Positions 41,928 through 52,985 of a stretch of DNA of 64,000 nt are shown one piece after another (the first letter of the stretch is position 1; every line of letters begins with the position of its first letter). The notes beneath the pieces are model-generated. The model had not been told where the DNA came from. It worked only from the letters and a program-made list of their open reading frames with translations, and ran no database searches. This DNA is from Limnephilus marmoratus (lineage: Eukaryota; Arthropoda; Insecta; Trichoptera; Limnephilidae), in assembly GCA_917880885.1 (NCBI GenBank), contig OU862912.1:52129117-52193116 (forward strand), given 5' to 3'. The position numbers and the translations under genes are program-made.

Positions 41928-42491
41928 CTAGCTGATCCGGCGAACTTCGTACCGCCTGAGAATCAAAAACTGTTGTCAACTTATTAGCTGAATTGATCTA
42001 AATTGTTTCTCCCTGCGTATACCATACCTTGATCTAAATTGTTTCTCCCTGCGTATCCTTTCCCTTCTCGCGTTCCCTCTCCCTCTTCCCACTCCACTTC
42101 TCCCCTTCCCCCGTCCCGCTAACCCTCCTTCCTGAGTTCCTTTCCCCCCTCCCCCCTTCCCCCGCCCCCCTCCCACCTCCCGCCTCCCCCTCCCCCCCCT
42201 CCCCCCTCCCCCTTCTCCCCACCCCCCTCCCCCGGGTCACAGTTCAATATTATACCCCTTATAATATTGCTGCAGTTCTTTCAAAATAGGAGAATTCGTT
42301 CCATACAAAATGTATGGGGAAAATAATTTTCTTCGGAGTGGAACACCCTTTACTTTCAGGGGTATGAAAAATAGATTTTGGTCGATTCTCAGACCTACCA
42401 GATAAGCACACAAAATTTCATCAAAATTGGTCCAGCCGTTTCGGAGGAGTATGGTAACAAACACCGTGACACGAGAATTTTATATATTAGA
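41928..42491 (-). mobile_element. Non-autonomous Helitron-like element, C-type copy 1
   Basis: On the - strand it starts TCTAATATATAAAATTCTCG (preceded by A), includes ACTCCTCCGAAACGGCTGGA, a long purine tract (42060-42235 on the + strand as C/T), and ends GCCGGATCAGCTAG followed by T. These are the Helitron TC...CTAG ends. The copy at 49516-50029 is almost identical but has a shorter purine tract. Confidence 0.75.
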
Positions 42492-43264
42492 TATACTATA
42501 CATTTCAAGTGTTTTTTTTAAATAAGGAATCATTCAATTTGTCTAAAGAATCTTCACTAATGACAATTATTTTTTCAAACTTTTTTCAGGCTGGTAAGTA
42601 GATATGATTCCATGACAACTCAACAAAGTGACATTTCAACACCCATTTGAAAAGTCGTAAAAAGAAAATTAAAAATAGCCCATAACAAATAATCTTTAGG
42701 TGCTAAATCATTAAAACGAGCACCATCTTGAAACGGAACGCACAATAAAATTTACATACAGACGAAATCTCAGTCAGTTAGATGATATTGTTTTCCATTG
42801 ATTTTTATAACAATATGTTATTTCAACTTTCTCGCAAGTAAACTCAAAGCTATCGAAACTCCAATTAGAAATCTGCATGGGAAAATAATAAATTAGTCTA
42901 TTATCGTGATAAAGAAAGCATCATTTCGGTCAAATTAAATAACATATTGGAATCAATTTGTTCGGTGATAAACAGTGAACAGATGGAATAAACCAAATGT
43001 GTAGGTACCTAGTGGGCGCTTTTATTATTACAGTAACGGCAAACAAATGCAAGAAACATATCGTTATAATGCTGCAGCTCTTTCTTACACATTGAATAAT
43101 GGTGAGACAAAAGTTTAGACACACAAAATACGTGTGTCTGTTTCCTCTAACGTACCTACTACTTTTTTGCTATGGGAATTCCGTTTCATATTTATTTTGA
43201 ATTCGCGCCGGCTGGCTGGGCTTTTACACTAGCGTGTGTCAATTATTTCAACTTTTGAATTCAG
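42492..43264. other. Mostly unassigned; terminal relic near 42600
   Basis: The words TGATTCCATGACAACTCAAC and ACATTTCAACACCCATTTGA at 42607-42655 belong to the same relic family as 4640-4795 and 63705-63890. The rest is AT-rich without ORFs. Confidence 0.4.
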
Positions 43265-43820
43265 AAACGCCCGGGGTCTCAAAAGTTGCGTCTTGCAAAG
43301 AAAATGAGAACTGCATTTAAATTTATTTAAAAAAAAATGTTTATTAGCCCGCTAAAATGCATTGAAAATCAGAAAACAAACCTAAAAGCATTTTTTTTTA
43401 AATTTTAATAATTTTTTTTTTCAGTAATCTAACCTTTTTTATTTATTATTAAAAAATGCGTATAACTGACAAAAATGAAAAAAAAGTTCAACTTTATGAA
43501 TACAAGTACCTAAGTCAACAAGAATTCTGATTTTATCCAGAAAAAGTGTTATTTTCCCCTTTCATTTTTTTAACCAACACATCACATGTGTTTAAAAAAA
43601 ATTTTTTTTGGTTCTTTGTACTGCAGTTATGTAATGAAAAATAAGTTTGGTACAAAATATAAAATATGAACCCTTTGTTTTATTTTTTTTCCAAATCACG
43701 AAATCTATTTTTTTTCGAAACTTCCGGCCATTTTAGCGGGCTAATAGTGAACAATAATTTTTTTTTTTACGTTTTCGAATAGCTACAGATCATACGAAAC
43801 TTTTGAGACCCCGGGCGTTT
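43265..43820. mobile_element. Inverted-repeat element with two nested repeat pairs, 556 bp
   Basis: The outer ends are AAACGCCCGGGGTCTCAAAA and its complement at the right. An inner pair, TTATTAGCCCGCTAAAATG (43341) and CATTTTAGCGGGCTAATAG (43731), is inverted as well. The interior is AT-rich and non-coding. No target duplication could be identified, so the superfamily is unknown. Confidence 0.6.
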
Positions 43821-45699
43821 AAATATAAGGCCATTTGTTTTCTCTCTATGGAGAGCGACACACGCTATTTTACACGTTATTTTTATTTATTTATTACAAA
43901 GAACATCTAAATAAGCACAGCAAAATCAAATCAAAATCAAAAAACAAAATCAAAAACAACATTTAAAACAAAAACAAAATAAAATCGAAACGAAATAACT
44001 ACTCCACCATGCAAGAGGGAAAGATATAATACTAGGAAAATTACTATTCATTGGTAAGGTAAGTCGATGCAGAGCTACGTAGTTTGTTTAGTTAAATGTA
44101 ATTTAATTTGATGTTCTTTTTTTCGATATAAATATTTCTTTGTACGTGTGAGAGAGTTGTATGATAATAATGATTGTATGTTTTCTTAGGGGGGGTGCAG
44201 ACATACGTTCACCGTTTGTCTTATTTTCGAATGTTGTTATTTAGTGTGAAAGAAAGAGCTGCAGCATAATATATTTAAGAACAAACGCAAAACCATCAGC
44301 GCATTAACATTTGAATTTTTGGAATTCACTTACACTTCAGTATTTATTATCTTTGTAACTATATTCCATTCTATCAGAATTATCGTTATGGGAAGAAATA
44401 TTGGTAGGGGTCTACGGAGACGTCACGGTGCAGTGTGTGAGAGAGATGTAAGAAAATTACGACTTTTTTCCTTTGAAGGAAATAGACCTACGTACATTGT
44501 GTATCTCATCTTTTGAAAGAGCTGCAGCATGTGTTTAGATATAGCCATACTAAATAATGCAAAACCATATAAAATCATATATTTTGTTTGAAAATTTGAC
44601 CTCTTTGACGTATTTTATAGATGCTTCAATTAAATACTGCGTGTAGAACATATCTTGGCCCTTTAAAATATCGGTCATTTTTTTTATACAAGTCTTTTAA
44701 TAATCCTTGAAAAAAATAAAGTATTAGGTCTATAAAAAAACATTTTCGAGTCCAAACTCTCCTATTTATAAATCGCTTTTCGGATATGGTTTTATTGTTT
44801 AATGTGGCAAATTCAGTTTCTTTTATACTAATCGCAAAAAAATTTATGTTTACGCCCGAACTTCACAAAATAAAATAAAATTTGCATTTTCGCGTTGTTA
44901 CTTTACGATACGGCAGGCAGTAGACGAATTTGTATTTTCAAAGTGAACCCTATGCCATCCACCCAAGGACTACATACTTGTCACACCTATTTTTTTATCA
45001 GTTCGGCCCCGGACGGAGCAGGGAACAGACTTTAGGCTCCGCGTCGCTTGGTTCCGTGAAATCAATTTTAAATTTCCATTTTATTACAATAAATAATGCG
45101 TAAAAAGGGAGTTAATGTTTTTTATAGGCCTTTACGAAATCAACCTGTAAAAAAATCTCAAATACCTTTTCCACCTTTCCAAAAGCTTTTTCTCAAGTAT
45201 TTTTAAACTCCTTCCATAAAGGGGCGTGAATTCCGATTTCGAATTTTTCCTGGACTATTGGATCGCCTTAAGGAACGTATGTTTATTGCCTTTTTTATGC
45301 TGTCACGGTACCGTAACCGTGAACAGTCACGGTAATAATAAAAGAGCTCAGTGGATGGATTCTAAAACTTGTTTGAAAGTTGAACGATGGAGTACACTTA
45401 TTGATGGCATAATCTGCCTCACTTTCGATAAACGATTTGTTCAAATCTGTATTCATAAGTTTGGGAAACTTAATTGAATGAACCAGCGCTGGGCGGAATA
45501 AAGGCGAAGACTGATTAATCTGGTAGGTGCTTACCTACGACAGGCCCGTTTTAAGACCATCGAAGGTCGTACGCGCTATTAACTGTTCAATTTTTTTATG
45601 TCGTGTTTATCGCTGACATTAGTTTTGAAATAGTGATCCCACCAAAACCATGACTCCTTTGAATCTAACAAATTAAAAAGAAAATTCCACTCAAGTTTG
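43821..45699. other. No gene recognised; dispersed repeat at 44190-44330
   Basis: The 44190-44330 segment matches 16780-16960 (GGGGTGCAGACATACGTTCA, TTAGTGTGAAAGAAAGAGC, AAACCATCAGCGCATT). A clustered CACGGT motif occurs at 45303-45335. The ORF at 45226-45477 has no recognisable domain. Confidence 0.4.
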
Positions 45700-45885
45700 G
45701 GTTTTTTTACGTTAACATCTATGGGGATGCTGTTTGGAGGTTTTTTTTAAAGGGGAAGGAGTGAATATTAAAGAGGTCACTTTCTTAGGAGGAACGAAAG
45801 ACAAAGCCGCCAAATCGTTCCACAACCTAACTGTAGACTGTACAAACGACCCGTTCTCATGTAACAAATGTTAACCGTGTACGTC
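45700..45885 (-). pseudogene. 3' end of a second LINE copy (same family as 37.3-38.3 kb)
   Basis: Matches the 37.27-37.50 kb segment: TACGTTAACATC..GGGGATGCTGT, GGAAGGAGTGAA, GCCAAATCGTTCCACAACC, AACGACCCGTTCTCATGT and AACCGTGTAC. It stops exactly at CCGTGTAC; the next part of the LINE resumes at about 46855, so an insertion of about 970 bp splits the copy. Confidence 0.7.
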
Positions 45886-46040
45886 CTCCGTGATCGAGGA
45901 ATAAGAATAATCTCGTCGTGCGCAATTTTATTTGATTTGTGTTATTTCACAATTTATTAATTAAAAATAATACAATAGTATATTTGCGGCATGTTTCAGA
46001 GTGTAAAATACTCTCTCCCCAATGGAGAACTCCAGTCCAT
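45886..46040 (+). mobile_element. SINE family A, degenerate copy with tRNA-like head
   Basis: GTCCTCCGTGATCGAGGAAT and the body word ATTTGCGGCATGTTTCAGAG match the 6.6-kb copy, but box B is deleted (AATCTCGTCGTGCGC replaces the GGTTCAAATCC region). It lies at the left edge of the insertion that splits the LINE. Confidence 0.6.
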
Positions 46041-46854
46041 TAAAAAAAAATAATGAATAATGACCTTCTAACTTAAACAACTGCATATTTTTTTTATTTT
46101 TTTTTCAGAGTTAGTTTAATAGTTAAAATAATTGTCAAACTTTTAATTTTTCAAGATCCCCCGAAAACCACCGTATGTATGGTGAATCGTGTGAAGTCAT
46201 CACTCCTGAAAAGTTACTATAGGATCGGGCGATCAGCTGATCAACTGCCGCCATTTTGAAATTCGGTGTTCGAAGTATTCTCCCTAGAAGTAGCGTAACT
46301 ATTTTTTTTGTGCAATAATATTTGAATATTTTCAATAATAGAGATAAACTAATAAGAGATACCTTTATTTTTTAAACATTATTTAGGCCTAAATAATGTT
46401 TCAATAAATACAACAACTAAATCTCTATAAACAGTATGTAAATAAACGAATAAATTAATACGATGGCTTGTGTCATACCTACATTCCCATACATTTTTAA
46501 AGCGCCCTTGAGGTGATTTTCTCACGAAAATGGCGCTATAGAAGTCATCCAATTATTATTATTATTTAATGACTTTACGGTGACGTCATGACACGAGGAA
46601 CAGTGACGTCACCACTAAACATTTTAATAATACCAACATGACGACGTGTTTCTAGAAAAATGGACTTTTTAATATTTTTTTAGAAACTCAGCGTTTAATA
46701 TTAGATATTAAATAACACTTATATATTCAGAATCAGCGTTTATTGGTCTATATGAACATATTTTTTAAAGTCATAATATTTTTCACTGGACTTCCTTATT
46801 GATTGGGGATGTCAGACGGGAGCAGCTGGAATTATTGTGCGGTATCCACATAAA
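46041..46854. other. Remainder of the insertion splitting the LINE; no gene
   Basis: AT-rich with no recognisable coding sequence. GACTTTACGGTGACGTCATGACACG near 46570 has repeated GTGACGTCA words. This stretch and the SINE-A copy together separate the two LINE halves. Confidence 0.35.
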
Positions 46855-47165
46855 AAAAATATGTTTGGTGCGGGTTTAGCGTGTTTCCGACTGTGCACCG
46901 GTGCTGACGGGATCAACGATTCTAGGTGCATCTCCCATTAAAATACCTGTAAGACAAGGACGGCATTCCCACCTGACGCCTGTGCTCTAAAGATTGTATT
47001 CCATTTGTTAAGAGAAATCAATCAAACGGATCGCTCGTTTCTGGACCGAGTCAGGGGATTTTTCAAGTATTTTGATGCTCCAGACCATAGGTAGCTGCCA
47101 AATTCAATATTGGAGTTCACTTGCGATTTGTACAAGGGCAGCAGTTGCGTTAATTTAAGTCAACA
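46855..47165 (-). pseudogene. Internal part of the split LINE copy
   Basis: Continues the 45700-45885 LINE: GCGTGTTTCCGACTGTGCAC, CATTCCCACCTGACGCCTGT, GCTCTAAAGATTGTATTCC and GCTGCCAAATTCAATATTGG align in order with 37500-37760. The frame is broken by shifts. Confidence 0.7.
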
Positions 47166-47239
47166 TATTTATAGCGCAAATAAATTACATTTGAAATAGA
47201 GTGAGCATTTTGCTCGAACCAGACAATACCCACACCAAC

Positions 47240-47625
47240 ACCCCTTCAGGTCACCCCAAGTTATTCACTACGTTTGGTGATTTGGCAGGGGTGCCCGGAT
47301 TCTTGGGGTGAGATTTGTCTAGGTCTTGTTGGCGATTGCGTAGCGGTCCTGATTGGAGAGACTGCTTGAGGCAGACATAATCTAGACCTTTCCAGCCAAA
47401 CTCTCTCGGCCCACCGCCTTTCACCGCAATGAGAGAGATGGCTTCACACGTCTCTCACTCCTGGATACATTGACGACGAGATTCCTACTCACTCCTCATA
47501 CCTTTTCCTTCTCAGAACTTCCTTTCCCTAAAAAGACCCTCCACACAGCAGCCCCAAAGATGAAATAGGCCCTCAGAGATTTTTGTCTTCAGGGCCTTCT
47601 GTAAATTGTATATTGTAATAAAAAA
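47240..47625 (+). mobile_element. Family-B retroposon, 5'-truncated
   Basis: It starts at CAGGTCACCCCAAGTTATTC and runs through GGTGCCCGGATTC..TGGGGTGAG and CTCCACACAGCAGCCC to CAGGGCCTTCTGTAAATTGT. The first ~60 bp and the exact GGAGCTAATGT end are missing or altered. Confidence 0.75.
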
Positions 47626-49515
47626 TGTGTATTTTTTTAAGGCGCGCATCCTCACGGGTTAAAAGCTTTATAGGCTGTTGAGTTTTATGGCGTATGTATA
47701 CTAAATAGTTCTTACGCACTAAAACGGTTCACGGGTAGGTACTAAAAGGTTCATAGGCATTCAGGATCGTAGGTCCGAAAAGATGTATAGGCCCCGCGGA
47801 TAGTTGGCATTGTTTATTGGATAAAGCGGCCCTGTCTACAAATTAAAATACACAATTATTATTAGACATGTTGTGAATTGTTGATATATATATTACATTC
47901 TACAATTTTATGGCTCGCAGAGTTTGAATGCTGAAACATACAACATAGTGATGTAAGCCACAGAGTAATCAGGGCACTCAAAAAAAGAACGCAAGAAAAA
48001 GCGCATCCATTTATGGTAAAAATGGCGGCGACTGGCTTTACCGCTACATCTACAATCCACACTAATAAACATCTTAATTTATTTCAAACACGTAGAGTTG
48101 TGAGAGATTCCCGCATATATCTACCATTGAATTGATGAATGTCATTCGTTGGAAGATGCCCGGCCATTGAATATTGATTGTGTTCTTAGGCAATTTGTTT
48201 CAAAAATAGTTTTCGACAATATTTTAATGTCATTCTCTTGTTCTTGTGATGGCATCTTTTGACCGAGATTTTCGGCAACCATTTTGAAAGTATCACCGTC
48301 GAAAAGACTGCAGTACCTATCTATGAAGGAGAGAAATGACATATATCCCGGGAAAGTTCCCCAACTTTCTTAGCCATTACAATTCGAGACCACGTTTTTC
48401 TAATATGTCCTTCCCCTTGCTTCCATTTACTTCTCAAGTATGTTCACAAGAGCTGAACAATATAGAACATATAAATAAGTCAATAGCAGTCACGTCATTA
48501 TTAAACCTTACCATGTAATGAAGGTAAAACATCTTTCAAAGTACCCCACAGAATAGTGAATTTATTGTCACAATTATTTCGTTTAACCGGTAAAAAATCA
48601 AAATTAAATTGTGCGGGGTAAATAAAAACATATAAATAAATCATCTCAACGTGGCCCAGCCACAATTTAAAAATGTTCTTAAACGCCGAAACAGCTGTCA
48701 CAATAATAAAAAAACTAAAATACTTGCAGAGCATAATAATAACATTGTTAAATTTGATTTACATTAATTTAAAAAAAAACTTGAAAGGTGTGTTTTTTTT
48801 CCTTTTGGTGAATTTTCTTTCGCGTCATGTAGGAAATACGGTTCCATGCCAACTTAGAATGAAACCAACCCAGAAACACCCCAGAAATGTTCATTAAAAG
48901 CTATGAAAAAAATACTTTAAAATAGCCGGTAACTCTAACCTAACATAACCTATTTAACCAATTTTTTTATCATCATTTTCTTTTCTGATGTGCTTCTGAG
49001 TTGGTTTCAATCTGAGTTGTCCGGTCACCAGGAAATAGATAACACTTTCTCTAATTCAATCTATATTTACGATGCTTACGTCACAATTTTAAAGTATTTC
49101 AAAATATTAAGTAAACTACAGTGCATGCGTGAAAAATCACGGCCCGGTATCCGCCAGGTGGGTACCTACCTACATATTTTTCTATTAAAAACAACATGCG
49201 GGTAAGGTACCTGTTTTCCTCGTTCCACCTCAACGAATTAAATAATTTTTCGAACAATTAAAAGAAGTTTGCGAAACCGTTTGATTTTGATGTTGCGTTA
49301 TGTTCCTACGTAATTACGTTGATTTTTCATTCAATTAGATCTTAATTTTTTCCCCTCTATGAGCGACATATAGACTGTTACTACGTTTTCCATTCTTTCT
49401 CTCCAATGTTAACATTTTCATCCTCGAATTTGTCCGGTACACAATTTTTTAACACCCTATTCATCCAAAATCAAACATAACATAATTAAATTAATATTTA
49501 AATTATATAATCTTA
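47626..49515. other. No gene recognised; partial palindrome at 48835-49025
   Basis: CGGTTCCATGCCAACTTAGA with TGAAACCAACCCAGAAAC is loosely complementary to CTGAGTTGGTTTCAATCTGAGTTG at 48997-49021, so a decayed foldback of the GGTTCCATG type is likely. The remainder shows no supportable gene. Confidence 0.4.
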
Positions 49516-50029
49516 CTAGCTGATCCGGCGAACTTCGTACCGCCTCAGAATCAAAAACTGTTGTCAACTTATTAGCTGAATTGATCTAAATTGTTTCTCC
49601 CTGCGTATACCATACCTTGATCTAAATTGTTTCTCCCTGCGTATCCTTTCCCCTCTCGCGTTCCCTCTCCCTCTCCCCACTCCACTTCTCCCCTTCCCCC
49701 GTCCCGCTAACCCCCCTTCCTGAGTTCCTTTCCCCCCTCCCCCCTCCCTCCTCCCTCCTCCCCCCTCCCCCGGTTCACAGTTCAATATTATACCCCTTAC
49801 AATATTGCTGCAGTTCTTTCAAAATAGGAGAATTCGTTCAATACAAAATGTATGGGGAAAATAATTTTCTTCGGAGTGGAACACCCTTTACTTTTAGGGG
49901 TATGAAAAATAGATGTTGGTCGATTCTCAGACCTACCAGATAAGCACACAAAATTTCATCAAAATTGGTCCAGCCGTTTCAGAGGAGTATGGTAACAAAC
50001 ACCGTGACACGAGAATTTTATATATTAGA
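49516..50029 (-). mobile_element. Non-autonomous Helitron-like element, C-type copy 2
   Basis: Ends and interior match the 41928-42491 copy almost base for base (TCTAATATATAAAATTCTCG start, GCCGGATCAGCTAG end on the - strand). The main difference is a shorter purine/pyrimidine tract around 49740-49780. Another Helitron starts immediately to its right in the opposite orientation. Confidence 0.75.
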
Positions 50030-51209
50030 TATATAAAAATCTCGTATCTTGTGGTCGCACACCTCCGAAACGGCTTGACCGATTCTTATGAAATTTTTTT
50101 ATGTATATTTGGTAGGTATGAGAATTGGTTTTGAAGTATATTTCATACCGCTAGGTGATTAGGGTGTCCCTATCCAGAAAAAAAAATCAATTTTTTAAAA
50201 AAAAAATTTTTGTATTCTTTTTTATTTGACATCAAAAATATCTACCTATAACGCAAATTACAACCCTCCTACCCCACATTCCCATTTTTTAATCTCGATT
50301 TTAGTATTTTTGTATGAACAAATTTAACCGTCTTTCGTATTTCAAACAGAACGAAATTAATAATGTTGTTGAATGACAGATGGCGCTGCGTCCGCCTCAT
50401 CGAACTTTCATCTATACATGCGCAAGACATTCACGAGAAGCGCCGTGTCATTTTGATATAAGTACTTATTAATTCACTGATTAGGTATACTGATTATAAT
50501 CATTGAATCTTTATATTTACTGATTCTATGAGTCTAGAAACTAGACGGAAAGCAAGTCTTGCTATTCTGTCTTTCAAGATTTGGAACAATTTCATCGATA
50601 GCACATTTCTCTTGGGATGCAATGATTTATATGTACAGACCACTACAGCCAAAGTCGAAATCATGACTTATTTAAAGTACCGAACGGAAGAACAGACGTC
50701 TTGGCAAAGCATAACATGACAAGGGGAGTGGTGCTGTTAAATGAAATTGCAAACCATTTGGATGTAAGTGATTGTTCTTTATATGCCTTAAAAATATGAT
50801 TGAAGAGTCACTTGCCTAAACGCTGATAGGGTAACTAAATTGTACTGTAATTTGAATTATTCTGTTGTACAATAATAATAAAAATAAAATAAAATAAAAA
50901 TATTTCATTCGGCATCGCGTGGGCAAACCATCGAGCTTATTTGTTTTGGCTAAAGACGGACTGACAAAAAATATCGTACACTCAAATGCTCTTCGAAATT
51001 AATATTGATTTGCTTTATTTCGTTTCCCAACTTTAGTTAGTGTTTTTTTTTGTTTTATCAGCGGTCATCTTCTACAGCGCTCCATTCCTCTTTCTGTCAT
51101 AGATCCCATCTCTACAAACTTACGATACATTCGTTATTTTTTATTTAACAACCAAAATATTCACTAGAAATAATTTATATGGCAGAACAACGTTTGTCGG
51201 GTCAGCTAG
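50030..51209 (+). mobile_element. Helitron-like element in head-to-head position, with nested LINE piece
   Basis: The left end TATATAAAAATCTCGTATCT with CACACCTCCGAAACGGCTTG matches known insect Helitron starts. The right end is ACGTTTGTCGGGTCAGCTAG followed by T. Its start directly abuts the start of the C-type copy at 49516-50029. A LINE fragment lies inside (50520-50900). The exact first base is uncertain by a few nucleotides. Confidence 0.65.
50520..50900 (+). pseudogene. LINE ORF2 C-terminal fragment inside the Helitron
   Basis: The peptide SLETRRKASLAILSFKIWNN followed by FIDSTFLLGCNDLYV is the typical end of a LINE ORF2 (usual form SL..RR....L.F.FK..N..ID...LL). A second frame then gives GVVLLNEIANHLDVSDCSLY, and an A/T-rich AAATAAAATAAAATA tail follows. 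The frame breaks near 50700. Confidence 0.6.
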
Positions 51210-51245
51210 TTAGATCTATATAAAAATAGATTATTAGTGTATATG

Positions 51246-51817
51246 TCATTGAAGAAGAAGACTAAAAGAATCTAAAAGAAAATATGAAAGAGAACAAGAC
51301 CCAGAAAACAGAAAAAAGACAATGGTCGCAACTGGGGACTCGAACCCAGACCTCTCGTCTAACCGGGACGTGCGCGTTAACCAATTTCGCTATTGCTCCC
51401 TATTGTCAAGCCGTCATAATAGTCAATCTCATATTTGAAATTTTAGAATTAATAATAATGTCTTCAACTAATTATTTTTTATTTTTCATACTATGGGCAA
51501 CTATTCTTTTTATTGGAAACAATCATTTTAAGAATTGGTTTGTATCCTGGATAGCGTCTCGGATAAAAGTATCCGAATTTATTCGGTAGTTGAAGATAAT
51601 ATTATTAATTCTAAAATTTGAAATATGAGATTGACTATTATGACGGCTTGACAGGAGGGAGCAATAACGAAATTGGTTATTTATCGCGCACGTCCCGATT
51701 AGACGAGAGGTATGGGTTCGAGTCCCAGTTGCGACCATAGACTTTTTTCTGTTTTCTGTGTATTGTTCTCTTTCATGTTTTCGTTTAGATTATTAATGTT
51801 ATCTTCTTCTTCAATGA
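51246..51817. mobile_element. Long palindrome with two inverted tRNA-like cores, P4 (572 bp)
   Basis: The arms at 51246-51474 and 51595-51817 are complementary for more than 220 bp with small differences, around a unique ~120-bp spacer. Each arm contains a tRNA-like core: - strand 51328-51402 and + strand about 51655-51738. Box B GGTTCGAGTCC is intact in the + core (51715-51725), and box A AGCGAAATTGG is near 51667. The acceptor stems have mismatches, so these are tRNA-derived. The sequence is unrelated to P1-P3 outside the tRNA-like parts. Confidence 0.65.
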
Positions 51818-51989
51818 TATATTACGTTGATGGGAATAACCTTCAAAAGTGATAAAAGAGAGTTTTTCTTATAAAAAAATGAATTATTTACTATTGTATA
51901 ATCTACTTTTTTATTTTGTTTTATTCTGCTAATTTTATAACTGCTCTTTTAAGTTCACTTTATTCCTTTCCCTTCCTTTTCTTTCCTTT

Positions 51990-52345
51990 TCACAATAATA
52001 CATTGTATATAATATTGTTACGTACTTATCTGCTACTAATCTAATTTACAATACTGCCACCGTGGGTAGAAGGTAGAACCACAGTATCCTCTTTGAGAGT
52101 CTCAAGGATACTGTGTTTTTACTTACGAGACGGCAGAATAACACTTTATCTAAAACACGCGAACACCTCGGCAAAGGTTCTCCTAGTGAGGTGTTCACAA
52201 AACACTAGGTACTACCAATCCATTTATATAAATTTGATTATTAAAATTACCTAACATCTTTTGTATTAATTGGTAGGTAACTGCTTATTATTTATGTAAA
52301 CATCTGTAAACTGAAAGTACGAGAATAGAAATAAATAAATCCAAT
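51990..52345 (+). mobile_element. Probable LINE 3' UTR relic
   Basis: It contains ATACTGCCACCGTGGGTAGA, a hairpin with CAGTATCCT / AGGATACTG (52081-52113) and GGTTCTCCTAGTGAGGTGTT, similar to GGATCTCCTAGTGAGGAGG in the 3' UTR at 2760-2785. It ends in AATAAATAAAT. There is no coding part, so the assignment is tentative. Confidence 0.4.
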
Positions 52346-52829
52346 TCAGTTCCTCTCAACACTTCCTCGCAAACAATGTTGCACATGCAATTTTCCATAT
52401 TGCACACAATTCTTCACGTTAAATTAATAGAGAAATTACCCAATCCAAACACAAAGAATGGCAACTTTCTAGTCGCTAAATGTGGAGCAAAAAATATGGC
52501 TGACTTCATCGCACATCGGGCACTTTCGGCTTCGTTATGATCATTAAATCTGCCGTTCTTTGTTTTATTCATAAATTAATTACCAGCGTAATAATCTGTT
52601 AAAATGTCAGTCAGGAATATAATATCAGGCGCAGTTGGAGATACCTTCTAATTAAATAATTGCGTAAGTAAATTAATTTATTTAACTGCGGTTGCATCAC
52701 TTTGAGTAAAATCAGTTAGCTATCAATTAAATGAAATGTTCTGTTAGATAGTAGAAAGATAGATCCAGCAAATATAAAAAAAAAAGAAAATCTATTTTCG
52801 CGCATGCATGCATGATGTTTTTTATGTGA
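52346..52829. other. No gene recognised
   Basis: AT-rich spacer without supportable features. Confidence 0.4.
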
Positions 52830-52985
52830 ATACCGCCACTGGAGACATGTGAGACCATGGCATCCCCAATTTGGGTATGTTATTAGGCTGATGGTAGTCG
52901 GGAGCAGAAGGAGATGGGAAAGAGGAAGATGGGGATTCAGATCTGGTTACCAAACACGGATAAAGCCATTTCAAACTATGTTTCA
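52830..52985 (-). mobile_element. SINE family A fragment
   Basis: On the + strand it reads ACCGCCACTGGAGACATGTG, CATCCCCAATTTGGGTATGT and CAGATCTGGTTACCAAACAC, then CATTTCAAACTATGTTTCAA. The order is the same as in the 63.4-kb copy. The tRNA-like head is absent. Confidence 0.6.

Noticed and set aside
45226..45477. 83-codon + strand ORF
   Set aside because: No recognisable domain, low-complexity CACGGT cluster, and no neighbouring exons.
51655..51738. Candidate tRNA gene on the + strand
   Set aside because: Acceptor-stem mismatches and location inside a long palindrome with an inverted twin indicate a repeat, not a tRNA gene.
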